DNA from: a virus
Virus record (IMG/VR): IMGVR_UViG_3300025864_000021
Coordinates: 1 to 47,602 of that record
DNA: 47,602 nucleotides
Reading direction: 5' to 3' (one strand)
In this document: positions 1 to 6,901 of the stretch, in pieces
Position numbering within the stretch: the stretch's first letter is position 1
Layout: every line of letters starts with the position of its first letter
The notes under the pieces: model-generated
The model's input: only the letters and a program-made list of their open reading frames with translations
What the model was told of the DNA's origin: nothing
Databases searched by the model: none
Translations under genes and position numbers: made by a program

Positions 1-71
1 CAGGTCAAACTGAGCCTGTCGCCACCAATGCTCCCATGTATCCAACTGGTTCTCCTTCCGCGTCTATCGCG

Positions 72-100
72 TTGACTCCTTTGTGGTATTATGCCATAAT
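72..100 (+). promoter_or_regulatory. Rightward promoter for the packaging operon
   Basis: TTGACT (72-77), a 17-base spacer, then CATAAT (95-100). This is a near-consensus sigma70-type promoter. It faces the small and large terminase genes and lies about 105 bases before the first start codon. The same sequence occurs in the right-hand copy of the terminal repeat. Confidence 0.7.
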
Positions 101-116
101 CAACCTAGCAACCAAC
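88..116 (-). promoter_or_regulatory. Leftward promoter overlapping the rightward one, with operator-like palindrome
   Basis: On the minus strand CATAAT (complement of 88-93) is preceded at 17 bases by GTTGGT (complement of 111-116), or at 16 bases by TTGGTT. The -10 boxes of the two opposing promoters form a perfect 13-base palindrome, ATTATGCCATAAT (88-100). On the circle this promoter reads into the HEPN gene (47520 leftward). The minus -35 box is weak, so the call is tentative; the palindrome is certain. Confidence 0.45.
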
Positions 117-138
117 AACTGAAATAACACGCCTGCTC

Positions 139-187
139 AAGGCCATCTGTTCGCGTGCCATCTCGGCGCGCTACAGGTGGCCTTTTT
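139..187 (+). terminator. Leader terminator before the packaging genes
   Basis: AAGGCCATCTG (139-149) pairs with CAGGTGGCCTT (174-184), an 11-bp stem with one T-G wobble, followed by a run of five T (183-187). It sits between the promoter at 72-100 and the first gene at 205, so the promoter alone would give an RNA of about 80 bases unless polymerase reads through. Confidence 0.6.
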
Positions 188-204
188 CGTTGTCGGAGGC
201 GAGG

Positions 205-432
205 ATGATCGCGGCGGAGTTGCGGCACACCAGGCAGCCAGTCGCCTCGAAGCACACCGCGTGCATGTGGTGTGGCCGACTGCTCCATCGGGACCACCGG
301 CTGCCAGCACACGGCAAGCTCGGCACTGGGCGGGGGTTCGACGTGGCTGGGCTGGCGCGGCTGAACTACAGCCACGGCGTGTGTAGGGCGGACTTGGCGC
401 TGATGCTGGCGAGGGCGATAGGGAAGAACTAA
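205..432 (+). CDS. Small Cys/His protein preceding small terminase
   Basis: 75 residues, not recognised. It has a CxxC pair (CMWCGRLL), several following His residues and a further Cys near the end (HGVCRADL), which suggests a small zinc-binding fold, perhaps an HNH-like or zinc-ribbon protein. I chose the ATG at 205 because GGAGG (195-199) lies five bases before it; an in-frame TTG at 190 has no such site. Its stop overlaps the next start (TAATG), so it is translationally coupled to the small terminase. Small HNH-like proteins next to terminase genes often assist DNA packaging, but a full HNH motif is not visible here. Confidence 0.6.
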   Translation: MIAAELRHTRQPVASKHTACMWCGRLLHRDHRLPAHGKLGTGRGFDVAGLARLNYSHGVCRADLALMLARAIGKN

Positions 433-815
433 TGGGCCGTGCATCAAAGCTTACACCCGAGGCACAGACGGCGATCGTCCGCCATATCCGCGCGGGTGCT
501 TTTGATTGGGTGGCGGCTCAGGCTGTCGGCATCACCCCCAAGACGTTCTGGAACTGGATGAAGTGGGGAGCTGGCGGCAACGATACTTATGTTCCGTTTT
601 TTCTTGAGGTCAGCCAAGCGAAGGCAGACGCCCGAACCATCGCCGAAAGCGCAATCTTCAAGGATAACCCGTTCGCTTGGCTGCGTTATGGTCCAGGGCG
701 TGAGCGACCAGGCGAGCCAGGCTGGACTGAGAGCAAAGAGATCACCGGCGCTGGCGGTGAGCCGTTCTCTGTTCGTTACGTCAACGACTGGCGCGGCAAG
801 GCGGAAGACGAATGA
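432..815 (+). CDS. terS: Terminase small subunit
   Basis: 127 residues. The N-terminal half reads as a helix-turn-helix: helix 1 near residues 8-20, turn and recognition helix around AQAVGITPKTFWNWMKWG (28-46). The middle part (FLEVSQAKADARTIAE) is helical, as in small terminases that form a ring on pac or cos DNA. The C-terminal part, with AWLRYGPGRERPGEPGW, is a pattern seen in small-terminase-like proteins encoded just before large terminases. It overlaps the large subunit by four bases (ATGA). The assignment rests on HTH plus position; the small subunit is poorly conserved in general. Confidence 0.8.
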   Translation: MGRASKLTPEAQTAIVRHIRAGAFDWVAAQAVGITPKTFWNWMKWGAGGNDTYVPFFLEVSQAKADARTIAESAIFKDNPFAWLRYGPGRERPGEPGWTESKEITGAGGEPFSVRYVNDWRGKAEDE

Positions 816-2071
816 TCGCTACGGGCCTCCCCGCCGAGATCATCCTGCCCTATCCGCACGCCGGACAGCGCATCGTGCGCCGCACGGCCAGCCGCCATAA
901 CTGGCTCTTCGCTGGCCGGCGCTGGCGCAAGACGACGCTCGCGATGGCCGTGGTTGTCGAGGCCGCGCTCAGTGGGCAGCAGGTCATTTGGGGCGCGCCG
1001 ACCTATGACCAGGTGCGCGTCTGTTGGGACGAGACTCGTCACGCCTGCGGCAACATTGGTCAGTTTAGCGAGTCGCGGATGGAGGTCGGCATTGGCAAGG
1101 GGCGCATAATCTACCGCTCGCTGGACGACCCCGACAATGCGCGCGGGCACACTGCCGACGGCCTGGTGATAGATGAGGGCGGCTATGTGTCTGAGGCGGC
1201 GTGGTACGAAGTGCTGCGCCCGATGCTGATGGACACGGGCGGATGGTCGTGGGTGATCGGCACGCCGCACGGGCGCACCTGGTTCTGGCGCGAGTGGATC
1301 GCCGCGGCTGACCGCTCCGATTCGATGGCCTGGCAGGCTCCGACGCTGGGTGTCGAGATTACGGCAGCCGGCCTAGTGCGCAAGCCTCACCCGCTGGAGA
1401 ATCCGCACGTCTCATTTGCCGAGATTCAACGCATGTACGAGACGCTACCCGAGCACACGTTCCGTCAAGAGATTCTAGCCGAGGCCATCGAGGAGACGGG
1501 CGGCGTCTTCCGCCGGGTGGTCGAAGCGGCGACAGCTATACCGCAAGAGCGTTCGATTTACGAGCACCAGTACGTCATCGGCGTGGACTGGGGTCGCTCA
1601 GTTGATTTTACCGTTTTCTCAGTTGCCGACCTGACGACACGCGAGATCGTCTATATCGACCGCTCCAACCAAGTCGAGTACGCGATGCAGCGCGGGCGAC
1701 TCGGCGCGCTCTACGAGCGGTTCCACCCGATTACGATCATCCCCGAATCCAACTCAATCGGCGAGCCGATTATCGAGCAGCTACGGCGTGACGGGTTGCC
1801 GGTGCAGCCGTTTACGACGACCAACGCGAGCAAGGCGGCGATTATCGACGGGCTGGCGCTGGCGTTCGAGCGCGGTGACATTCGGATTATTCCCGATCCG
1901 ACGCTTGTCTCTGAGCTGCAAGCCTACGAGGCCGAGCGGCTACCGTCGGGATTGACTCGGTATAGCGCGCCAGAAGGAATGCATGACGACACAGTTATGG
2001 CAACCGCGCTAGCGTGGTACGGGGCGACCGAAGCAGCCGGCGCCGGCCACCGCTCAAGGAGTCGTGCTTGA
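812..2071 (+). CDS. terL: Terminase large subunit (packaging ATPase-nuclease)
   Basis: 419 residues, normal length. It pumps DNA into the prohead and cuts it. The ATPase half shows a Walker A-like FAGRRWRKTT (about residues 32-41) and a Walker B LVIDEGG (about 117-123), followed by a coupling-type segment (VIGTPHG). The RNase H-like nuclease half shows three acidic positions in order: VIGVDWGRSVDF (about residue 256), IIPESNSIGEP (about 310) and GMHDDTVMATALAW (about 395). All key motifs are present. The stop overlaps the HNH gene start (ATGA), with AAGGAG at 2057-2062 serving that gene. Confidence 0.96.
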   Translation: MIATGLPAEIILPYPHAGQRIVRRTASRHNWLFAGRRWRKTTLAMAVVVEAALSGQQVIWGAPTYDQVRVCWDETRHACGNIGQFSESRMEVGIGKGRIIYRSLDDPDNARGHTADGLVIDEGGYVSEAAWYEVLRPMLMDTGGWSWVIGTPHGRTWFWREWIAAADRSDSMAWQAPTLGVEITAAGLVRKPHPLENPHVSFAEIQRMYETLPEHTFRQEILAEAIEETGGVFRRVVEAATAIPQERSIYEHQYVIGVDWGRSVDFTVFSVADLTTREIVYIDRSNQVEYAMQRGRLGALYERFHPITIIPESNSIGEPIIEQLRRDGLPVQPFTTTNASKAAIIDGLALAFERGDIRIIPDPTLVSELQAYEAERLPSGLTRYSAPEGMHDDTVMATALAWYGATEAAGAGHRSRSRA

Positions 2072-2568
2072 TGAGAGATAGAATCCCTGCTGAGCGAGTC
2101 ATTTTTGAGGGCGTTCCTTATTGGCGGCGTGTTGGCAATCGGTATTTCCAACACGAGTTGGTTTACTTGCATCGTGCTGTCTGGCAGAGTTTGCACGGGG
2201 CGATTCCTGAGGGAATGCTCGTTCATCATCTCGACAATAATCCAGGCAATAACGATCCGTCGAATCTAGCCTTGATGAATCGTTCTACTCATATGACACT
2301 GCACCATTCTGGCATTTGCACGGAAGCGAATCGTAAGCATCTGGAGGACGTGCGATCCCTTTGCACCGCTGCAATCAGGAGCGTTGAAGGTAGACGAGCT
2401 ATCGGTGAAGGTTCCAAGCGCGGATGGGTCAACCGTCCGTTTGCTGAGCACGTCTGCATCATTTGCGGGCAGACTTACCCGTCACGCAGTTCCGATCCCA
2501 ATCTCAAATACTGTTCGCACTCGTGCAAGAACGTTGCTAGGCGGGAGGGGAGTGTCAAATGCCGGTAA
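2071..2568 (+). CDS. HNH endonuclease with zinc finger (homing type)
   Basis: 165 residues. The HNH core is clear: LHRAVWQ, then EGMLVHHLDNNPGNNDPSNL with the tandem His and Asn residues, then THMTLHHSG. A C-terminal four-cysteine finger (CIICGQ ... YCSHSCKN) would contact DNA. HNH genes of this build are mobile in phages and cut a related genome to spread. It is inserted neatly between large terminase (4-base overlap) and portal (10-base overlap), and its sequence is visibly more AT-rich than its neighbours, which supports recent acquisition. I chose ATG 2071 because AAGGAG lies nine bases upstream. An alternative is a free-standing nuclease helping terminase cut. Confidence 0.88.
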   Translation: MRDRIPAERVIFEGVPYWRRVGNRYFQHELVYLHRAVWQSLHGAIPEGMLVHHLDNNPGNNDPSNLALMNRSTHMTLHHSGICTEANRKHLEDVRSLCTAAIRSVEGRRAIGEGSKRGWVNRPFAEHVCIICGQTYPSRSSDPNLKYCSHSCKNVARREGSVKCR

Positions 2569-4286
2569 TACCAATCATCCCGTCTGACAACGCGCGGGCG
2601 GTTGAATTTAAGATCGCTTTGGGACGAGCCTATACTGAACGTTCGGCAGAGTATGATTCCTTGGCCCGCTATCGATCCTACTACGCTGGCGACCACGATC
2701 TGCTGCTTTCCCCGGACCAGCTAGCGTTCTTGGCAGGCGTCATCGGCAACGATAACGACTCCTGGCCGATTGACAACAAGTGCCGGAAAGTCGTTGACAA
2801 GGTCCGCGCCCGTATCAACGTCACTGGCTGGCGCGATGGTGCTGGTGGCGAGGCAGAGGTTGGCGACGAGGTTAGCGACACTGGCGCGCTTGGTGTCGCG
2901 CTCTCCTGGTGGACTGACAACGATATGGACCGCTGGGAGGGCGAGGTCTACCGGGCGGCGCTCCGCGACGGTGAGGCCTATTTGTTGGTTGACCACAATG
3001 GCGTCCGTCCGCGCTTCACGTTCGCTCAGCGCTTCGATGGACTGTCAGGCGTGCGCGTGGTTTACGAGGATGAGGCCAAGACCAGAGAATTGTATGCCGT
3101 AAAATACTGGAGCGACCTTGACCCACAGACGGCTGACGTGCAGGCGGACGCTTCGACACAAGCTGAGCCGCGGCAGGGTGTCAACGGCTTCTTTGGCAGC
3201 CTCTTCTCGAACCCGTGGCGGACGGCTGATCCGTTTCGCTCGACGGCTGGGGTAGTTGGGATATCGAGGGCGACTATCTACACGCCAAGCCAGGTCTACA
3301 AATACGCGCGGTTCAGTGGGCCGAGCCAGCGCGCGCTCTACGCCTCCGCTGGGCCAGACACATCCGACGGATGGACACCGATTCTCGACAATGGCGATAC
3401 CGTGTGGCCGTTGCCGTGGGTCGATCGGCAGGGTAAGCCGCTTGGTCTGGCGGTCGTGCCGTTCGTCTCACCGCGTGGCAGCTTGATTGCGCAGGTAATC
3501 GGACTCAACAACGCTCTCAACAAAACCAATCTCGACCTGCTCTCAATCGCCGACCAGCAGGGCTTCGGTAACCTGATTGCCGAGTACACGAAGGCTCTGC
3601 CCCCTCCCACCGTTGACAAGGACGATGACGGCTACGGAATGCGGCCCGGCCGCATTGTCGAGATTGCCGAGGGCACGATCAAGAAACTGCCAGCCGATGA
3701 TATGGCGGGGTTGCTCAACTTCGCGCGGCATCTGACGATCTCGATTGCCAGCAATGCCGACGTCCCGCTCCACGATCTCGTGCCGATTGGCGGCGAGGTG
3801 CCATCAGGCGTGGCGCTCCAAATGCTTGACTCGGCTCTTGCCTTGCAAGCCTCCGAGATTACGGTCTGGTTCGGTGGCGCCTGGCGTCGGGTAATGGACC
3901 TGGCGCAAGCGCTCGCCGCTCAGTATGGCGGCCTGCAAGGGCAGCCACAGACGCTAACGCCGCTTTGGGCGCCGACCAGCTACCTGGACGAGCAGGGTAT
4001 GGAGGCGAACAAGAGTCTGGTGGCGACGCGCGTCAAAGCTTATGTCGAGGCGGGAATGCCGCTCGAAGTCGCCTTGAAACACGAAGGGTGGAGCGATGAA
4101 GACATAACCGAGTTGACTGACGCGAAAGAGGCTGACGCGGCGGCGGCACAGACGAGCTTGGCGAGTGCATTGGCTAGTCAGCAGAGAGCGTTTGATGCTG
4201 GTGGCGTGGCTAATACGGCAGGCACGCCGATGATCGCTGGGTTGAACGGTAAAACGACCGGCATGATGAGCAAAGCAGGAGGGTGA
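2559..4286 (+). CDS. Portal protein
   Basis: 575 residues, in the usual size range. Portals form the dodecameric ring at one capsid vertex through which DNA enters and leaves. The pattern is that of the SPP1 gp6-like portals: an N-terminal region with RSYYAGDHD and NKCRKVVDKVRARINVTGW (about 30-90), and a central region with ALNKTNLDLLSIADQQGFGN (about 310-330). A further region, PLHDLVPIGGEVPSGVALQ (about 400-420), corresponds to the crown-proximal helices. An Ala-rich C-terminus follows. The start ATG 2559 overlaps the HNH stop and follows GGGAGGGGAG. Position directly after terminase fits. Confidence 0.92.
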   Translation: MPVIPIIPSDNARAVEFKIALGRAYTERSAEYDSLARYRSYYAGDHDLLLSPDQLAFLAGVIGNDNDSWPIDNKCRKVVDKVRARINVTGWRDGAGGEAEVGDEVSDTGALGVALSWWTDNDMDRWEGEVYRAALRDGEAYLLVDHNGVRPRFTFAQRFDGLSGVRVVYEDEAKTRELYAVKYWSDLDPQTADVQADASTQAEPRQGVNGFFGSLFSNPWRTADPFRSTAGVVGISRATIYTPSQVYKYARFSGPSQRALYASAGPDTSDGWTPILDNGDTVWPLPWVDRQGKPLGLAVVPFVSPRGSLIAQVIGLNNALNKTNLDLLSIADQQGFGNLIAEYTKALPPPTVDKDDDGYGMRPGRIVEIAEGTIKKLPADDMAGLLNFARHLTISIASNADVPLHDLVPIGGEVPSGVALQMLDSALALQASEITVWFGGAWRRVMDLAQALAAQYGGLQGQPQTLTPLWAPTSYLDEQGMEANKSLVATRVKAYVEAGMPLEVALKHEGWSDEDITELTDAKEADAAAAQTSLASALASQQRAFDAGGVANTAGTPMIAGLNGKTTGMMSKAGG

Positions 4287-4287
4287 C

Positions 4288-4386
4288 ATGGGCGGACGAC
4301 CTTCACCGGGGACCAAGGCCGACCATCGGCTCAAAGCTAATCGGCCATCGTCGCCACCGAAGCCAATGCCGAAGAAAGGGAAGTAG
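4288..4386 (+). CDS. Small basic protein between portal and MuF-like gene
   Basis: 32 residues, rich in Lys, Arg and Pro (ends PKPMPKKGK), no recognised family. It begins one base after the portal stop with a strong AGGAGGG (4277-4283), and its stop codon TAG touches the TTG start of the next gene. The ribosome site and tight spacing make it a likely real gene; its basic character might mean nucleic acid or capsid-interior binding, which is inference only. Confidence 0.6.
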   Translation: MGGRPSPGTKADHRLKANRPSSPPKPMPKKGK

Positions 4387-5379
4387 TTGCCCGATAGCCT
4401 AGTCGCCGAGACAATGCGCGCATTCCAGGCCGGCATACTCGCGCGCGAGCAGTTGCAGACGGCGATGCTTGTGCGCGGTTGGATGCACGTCGAAGACAAG
4501 CTCCAGGCCGACATCGACGCGCTTGCCGTTGACCTTGCTGCCGAGAAAGCGGCGGGGCGATCTGTCAGTCAAGCCAAGCTGTACCGGATGCAACGCTACC
4601 AGACGCTACTCGGCCAGCTCCACACTGAAGTCAACCAGTACATCGCGACCACCGCCGACTCGATTACGGCACGACAACTCGAGCTCGCGGGCCTGGGCAT
4701 CGACCAGGCGGCGCAGGCAATCGAGCTTTCTAGCCCGACTATCCTGACGAGCTTCAACCGCCTGCCAGTGTCGGCCGTGCATAACATGATCGGGCTGGCG
4801 GGCGACGGCTCGCCGCTCCGCACGCTTCTGGCAGCTAGCTACCCCGACGCGGTGGAGGGCATCACCGGCGCGCTGATACGCGGCACGGCGCTCGGCTGGC
4901 ACCCAACGAAGACGGCAAGGGCAATGCGGCAAGGCAGCGAGATGGGATTGCAAAGAAGCTTGACGATTGCGAGGACTGAGCAGCTTAGGACGCTCAGAAC
5001 TGCGAGTCAGATGCAATACCAGGCGTCGGGGGTAGTCTCGGCGCTCATGTGGCATTGCGCGAACACTCCTAGAACCTGCCTGGCGTGTTTAGCCAAATCT
5101 GGCACGATCATCCCGCTCAATGAACCGATGGCAGAACACGTAAACGGAAGGTGCAGTGCCCTGCCGGTGCTCATCAACCGCCCGCTCCCGACGTTCCAGA
5201 CGGGTCAACAGTGGTTCGAGCAGCAAGACGAGACGTTGCAGCGCGAGATGATGGGGCCTGGCACGTTCACGGCGTGGAAGGATGGCGCGTTCAAGTTCGA
5301 AGATCTAGCGCGGATCACATCGGACCCGACATGGGGCAAAAGCATCGGCGTGAGGCCGCTGGGGGAGTTGGTAGCGTGA
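4387..5379 (+). CDS. MuF-like minor head (capsid morphogenesis) protein
   Basis: 330 residues. The C-terminal half (about 195-265) carries the MuF pattern: IARTEQLRTLRTASQMQYQ, then MWHCANTPRTCLACLAKSG with its Cys residues, then HVNGRCSALPV. MuF proteins sit inside the procapsid near the portal and may be ejected with DNA. The N-terminal 150 residues are mostly helical. It starts with TTG directly after the previous stop, with AAAGGGAAG upstream. The last four bases overlap the next gene. No toxin domain is fused at the C-terminus, unlike some MuF proteins. Confidence 0.85.
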   Translation: MPDSLVAETMRAFQAGILAREQLQTAMLVRGWMHVEDKLQADIDALAVDLAAEKAAGRSVSQAKLYRMQRYQTLLGQLHTEVNQYIATTADSITARQLELAGLGIDQAAQAIELSSPTILTSFNRLPVSAVHNMIGLAGDGSPLRTLLAASYPDAVEGITGALIRGTALGWHPTKTARAMRQGSEMGLQRSLTIARTEQLRTLRTASQMQYQASGVVSALMWHCANTPRTCLACLAKSGTIIPLNEPMAEHVNGRCSALPVLINRPLPTFQTGQQWFEQQDETLQREMMGPGTFTAWKDGAFKFEDLARITSDPTWGKSIGVRPLGELVA

Positions 5380-5555
5380 ACCATAACCCCTTGATGTACG
5401 TGTTCACGATCTCGAACGTGACGGAAGGGCATTGGCCGACGTTCCGCGAACTTGTCAACGTTGGTATTCCGCGGACAGTCGCTAAACATTATGAGATCGC
5501 CCGATGGGACATGACCGAGGGACTCAAGGAACGAATCGAGCAGGCAAAGAACTGA
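5376..5555 (+). CDS. Small hypothetical protein after MuF
   Basis: 59 residues with a GTG start overlapping the MuF stop (GTGA), with GGGGGAG about ten bases upstream. The sequence begins VNHNPLMYVFTIS and contains a predicted helix pair (FRELVNVGIPRTVAKHYEIAR). It resembles a small helix-turn-helix-like fold, but no family is recognised. Position within the head operon is the only functional hint. Confidence 0.6.
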   Translation: MNHNPLMYVFTISNVTEGHWPTFRELVNVGIPRTVAKHYEIARWDMTEGLKERIEQAKN

Positions 5556-5566
5556 GGAGCGCTACC

Positions 5567-5761
5567 TTGCCACTAATCCGCTGCCAGGATTGTGATCATC
5601 CGATCGCCGAGGTGCGCGGGCAAACGCTCATCATTCGCTCACGCCACCACGGCCACCAGCATGTCACTGTAATCCCGTTGGCGGAACTAATCGAGCTTAC
5701 GAGCAAGGCAGCACTTGACACAGCGTGTGTCAAGGCTTATAGTCTACTTAGTACAGCGTAG
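5567..5761 (+). CDS. Small Com-like zinc-finger protein
   Basis: 64 residues, starting at TTG 5567 with TGAGGAGC immediately upstream. It begins LPLIRCQDCDHPIAEVRG, giving a CxxC pair and then a His-rich stretch (RSRHHGHQH) that could supply further zinc ligands. It resembles the short Com-type phage zinc fingers that lie near Mu-like head genes and bind RNA, but the second Cys pair is missing. The 3' end of the gene carries the strong promoter at 5715-5743, so the last codons overlap regulatory DNA. Confidence 0.55.
   Translation: MPLIRCQDCDHPIAEVRGQTLIIRSRHHGHQHVTVIPLAELIELTSKAALDTACVKAYSLLSTA
5715..5743 (+). promoter_or_regulatory. Strong promoter for the capsid genes, with overlapping inverted repeat
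   Basis: TTGACA (5715-5720), 17-base spacer, TATAGT (5738-5743). The -35 box lies inside a perfect inverted repeat, TTGACACAGCGTGTGTCAA (7-bp arms, 5-base loop, 5715-5733), which is a plausible operator. It lies in the end of the preceding gene and reads into the scaffold and capsid genes. Confidence 0.75.
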
Positions 5762-5795
5762 CGAGCCACAACCAAATAAAACTAGTCGCCTTTTG

Positions 5796-5842
5796 AGCGG
5801 CCACTTGAGCGCCTTGAGCGCCCCGAGTGGCCGCTTTCGTTT
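5796..5842 (+). terminator. Terminator between promoter and scaffold gene
   Basis: AGCGGCCACT (5796-5805) pairs perfectly with AGTGGCCGCT (5826-5835), followed by TTTCGTTTT. The 20-base loop holds two copies of TGAGCGCC. It lies about 55 bases after the -10 box at 5738 and before the scaffold start at 5874. Confidence 0.75.
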
Positions 5843-5873
5843 TGTAGAGATTCACCTAAGGAGTTATGGCGAG

Positions 5874-6428
5874 ATGCCAGAAACTGACACGGCAACTGTG
5901 GAGCAGGTCTCCGCACAGCCACCCACCGCCTCAGACGGGCAGACCCCGGAAGAGGAGTTCGACCGACCGCGAGCAATGGCGACTATCCAGAAGTTGCGCG
6001 AGCTCGAGAAGGAATCCAAGGCCAAACTCGCCACCTACGAGAAGGCGCAGGCCGACGCCGCGAAGACGGCAAGCGCCGCCGAGCGAACGCGCCTGACTGA
6101 GCAGGGCGAGTACAAGAAGCTCGCTGAGGACGCCGAGAAGCGCGCTGCCGACCTCGAGCCGTACAAGGCCAAGGCCGAGCGGAACGAGGCGAGTCTGACC
6201 AAGCTTCTCACTGAGGAGCGCAAGGGACTGCCGAAGCACATCACGGCGCTACTGGACAAAATGGACGCCGCCGACCAACTCGACTACATCGCCGAGAATC
6301 GCGCGGTCCTGACCGCTCCGGCGCAAGCACCGCCGCCAAACATCAACGGCACGGCCGGCACGGGCGGCAAGCCGGCCTTCGACCCCCAGGCGCGCGAGGC
6401 CGAATTGACCGCGCGCTACCGCATTTAG
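5874..6428 (+). CDS. Capsid scaffold protein
   Basis: 184 residues. Charged, Ala/Glu/Lys-rich and almost wholly coiled coil (about residues 30-130), with a Pro/Gly-rich tail (TAGTGGKPAFDP) and a basic C-terminal end. This is the standard look of a phage scaffold that guides capsid assembly and is then lost. AAGGAG (5858-5863) is ten bases before ATG 5874; an ATG at 5866 is too close and opens another frame that is a shadow. Position just before the decoration and major capsid genes supports the call. Confidence 0.85.
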   Translation: MPETDTATVEQVSAQPPTASDGQTPEEEFDRPRAMATIQKLRELEKESKAKLATYEKAQADAAKTASAAERTRLTEQGEYKKLAEDAEKRAADLEPYKAKAERNEASLTKLLTEERKGLPKHITALLDKMDAADQLDYIAENRAVLTAPAQAPPPNINGTAGTGGKPAFDPQAREAELTARYRI

Positions 6429-6439
6429 GAAGGTGACTC

Positions 6440-6847
6440 ATGGCCGACGTTACTGTTGTACCCGCCCTCGTTCGCCCATTGGACCAGAAGAACATCCGTC
6501 GTTTCACATCGGCTGCGGTGATGACCCCCGGCCAGCCGGTTTACATCTCCGCCAATGACACCGTCGATCTCACGAATGGCGGCGCGCTGGGCACCGCGTC
6601 CTGCATTGGCGTGGTTGTCGGTGGCGCCGCTGGCGGCGCGGCTATCGCCATCGGCGAGGAGGTTGACGTCAAGCTCCTCGGTGCCGTCACTGGCTATTCG
6701 ACCAATATGGTCGCCGGCACCCGGTACTACTGCAAAGATGCGGCGGGCATTATCGCCGACGTCGCCGGCACGAAGGTGACGCTCATCGGGATCGGCATCA
6801 ACGCGACTACGTTGCTCGTCATGCCCAACGTCGTAACCGTCATCTAA
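6440..6847 (+). CDS. Head decoration protein
   Basis: 135 residues, beta-rich and small-residue-rich (GVVVGGAAGGAAIAIGEEV). The pattern of short strands with GQPVYISANDTV and TRYYCKDAAG resembles the DUF2190-like phage proteins that act as capsid decoration or head-fibre proteins. It lies between scaffold and major capsid, the usual place for a decoration protein, with AGGAAGG upstream of ATG 6440. Alternative: capsid-stabilising protein of a different fold. Confidence 0.7.
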   Translation: MADVTVVPALVRPLDQKNIRRFTSAAVMTPGQPVYISANDTVDLTNGGALGTASCIGVVVGGAAGGAAIAIGEEVDVKLLGAVTGYSTNMVAGTRYYCKDAAGIIADVAGTKVTLIGIGINATTLLVMPNVVTVI

Positions 6848-6851
6848 CTCT

Positions 6852-6873
6852 AGCGGGAAGCGCGCTTCCCGCT
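6852..6873. repeat. Dispersed GCGGGAA palindrome, copy 1 (perfect)
   Basis: AGCGGGAAGCG followed directly by its reverse complement, a perfect 22-base palindrome in the 54-base gap before the major capsid gene. No T-run follows, so it is not a normal terminator. It is followed by GGCGGCGCTGAATAAAGGAG, which also appears in similar form near 34590 after copy 3. Confidence 0.85.
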
Positions 6874-6901
6874 GGGCGGCGCTGAATAAAGGAGTACCAC
6901 G

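Larger units (their letters stand above)
1..127. repeat. Terminal direct repeat, left copy
   Basis: These 127 bases are identical to positions 47476-47602. The length and perfect identity at the two contig ends are typical of an assembly graph closed on a circle with a k-mer of 127. It is best read as a join in a circular sequence, not as a biological terminal repeat, although a short direct terminal repeat cannot be excluded without reads. Confidence 0.95.

Noticed and set aside
5866-6096. 76-codon frame starting at ATG 5866
   Set aside because: The ATG is only two bases from the ribosome site and the protein is Arg/Ser-rich noise; the scaffold frame starting at 5874 is better.
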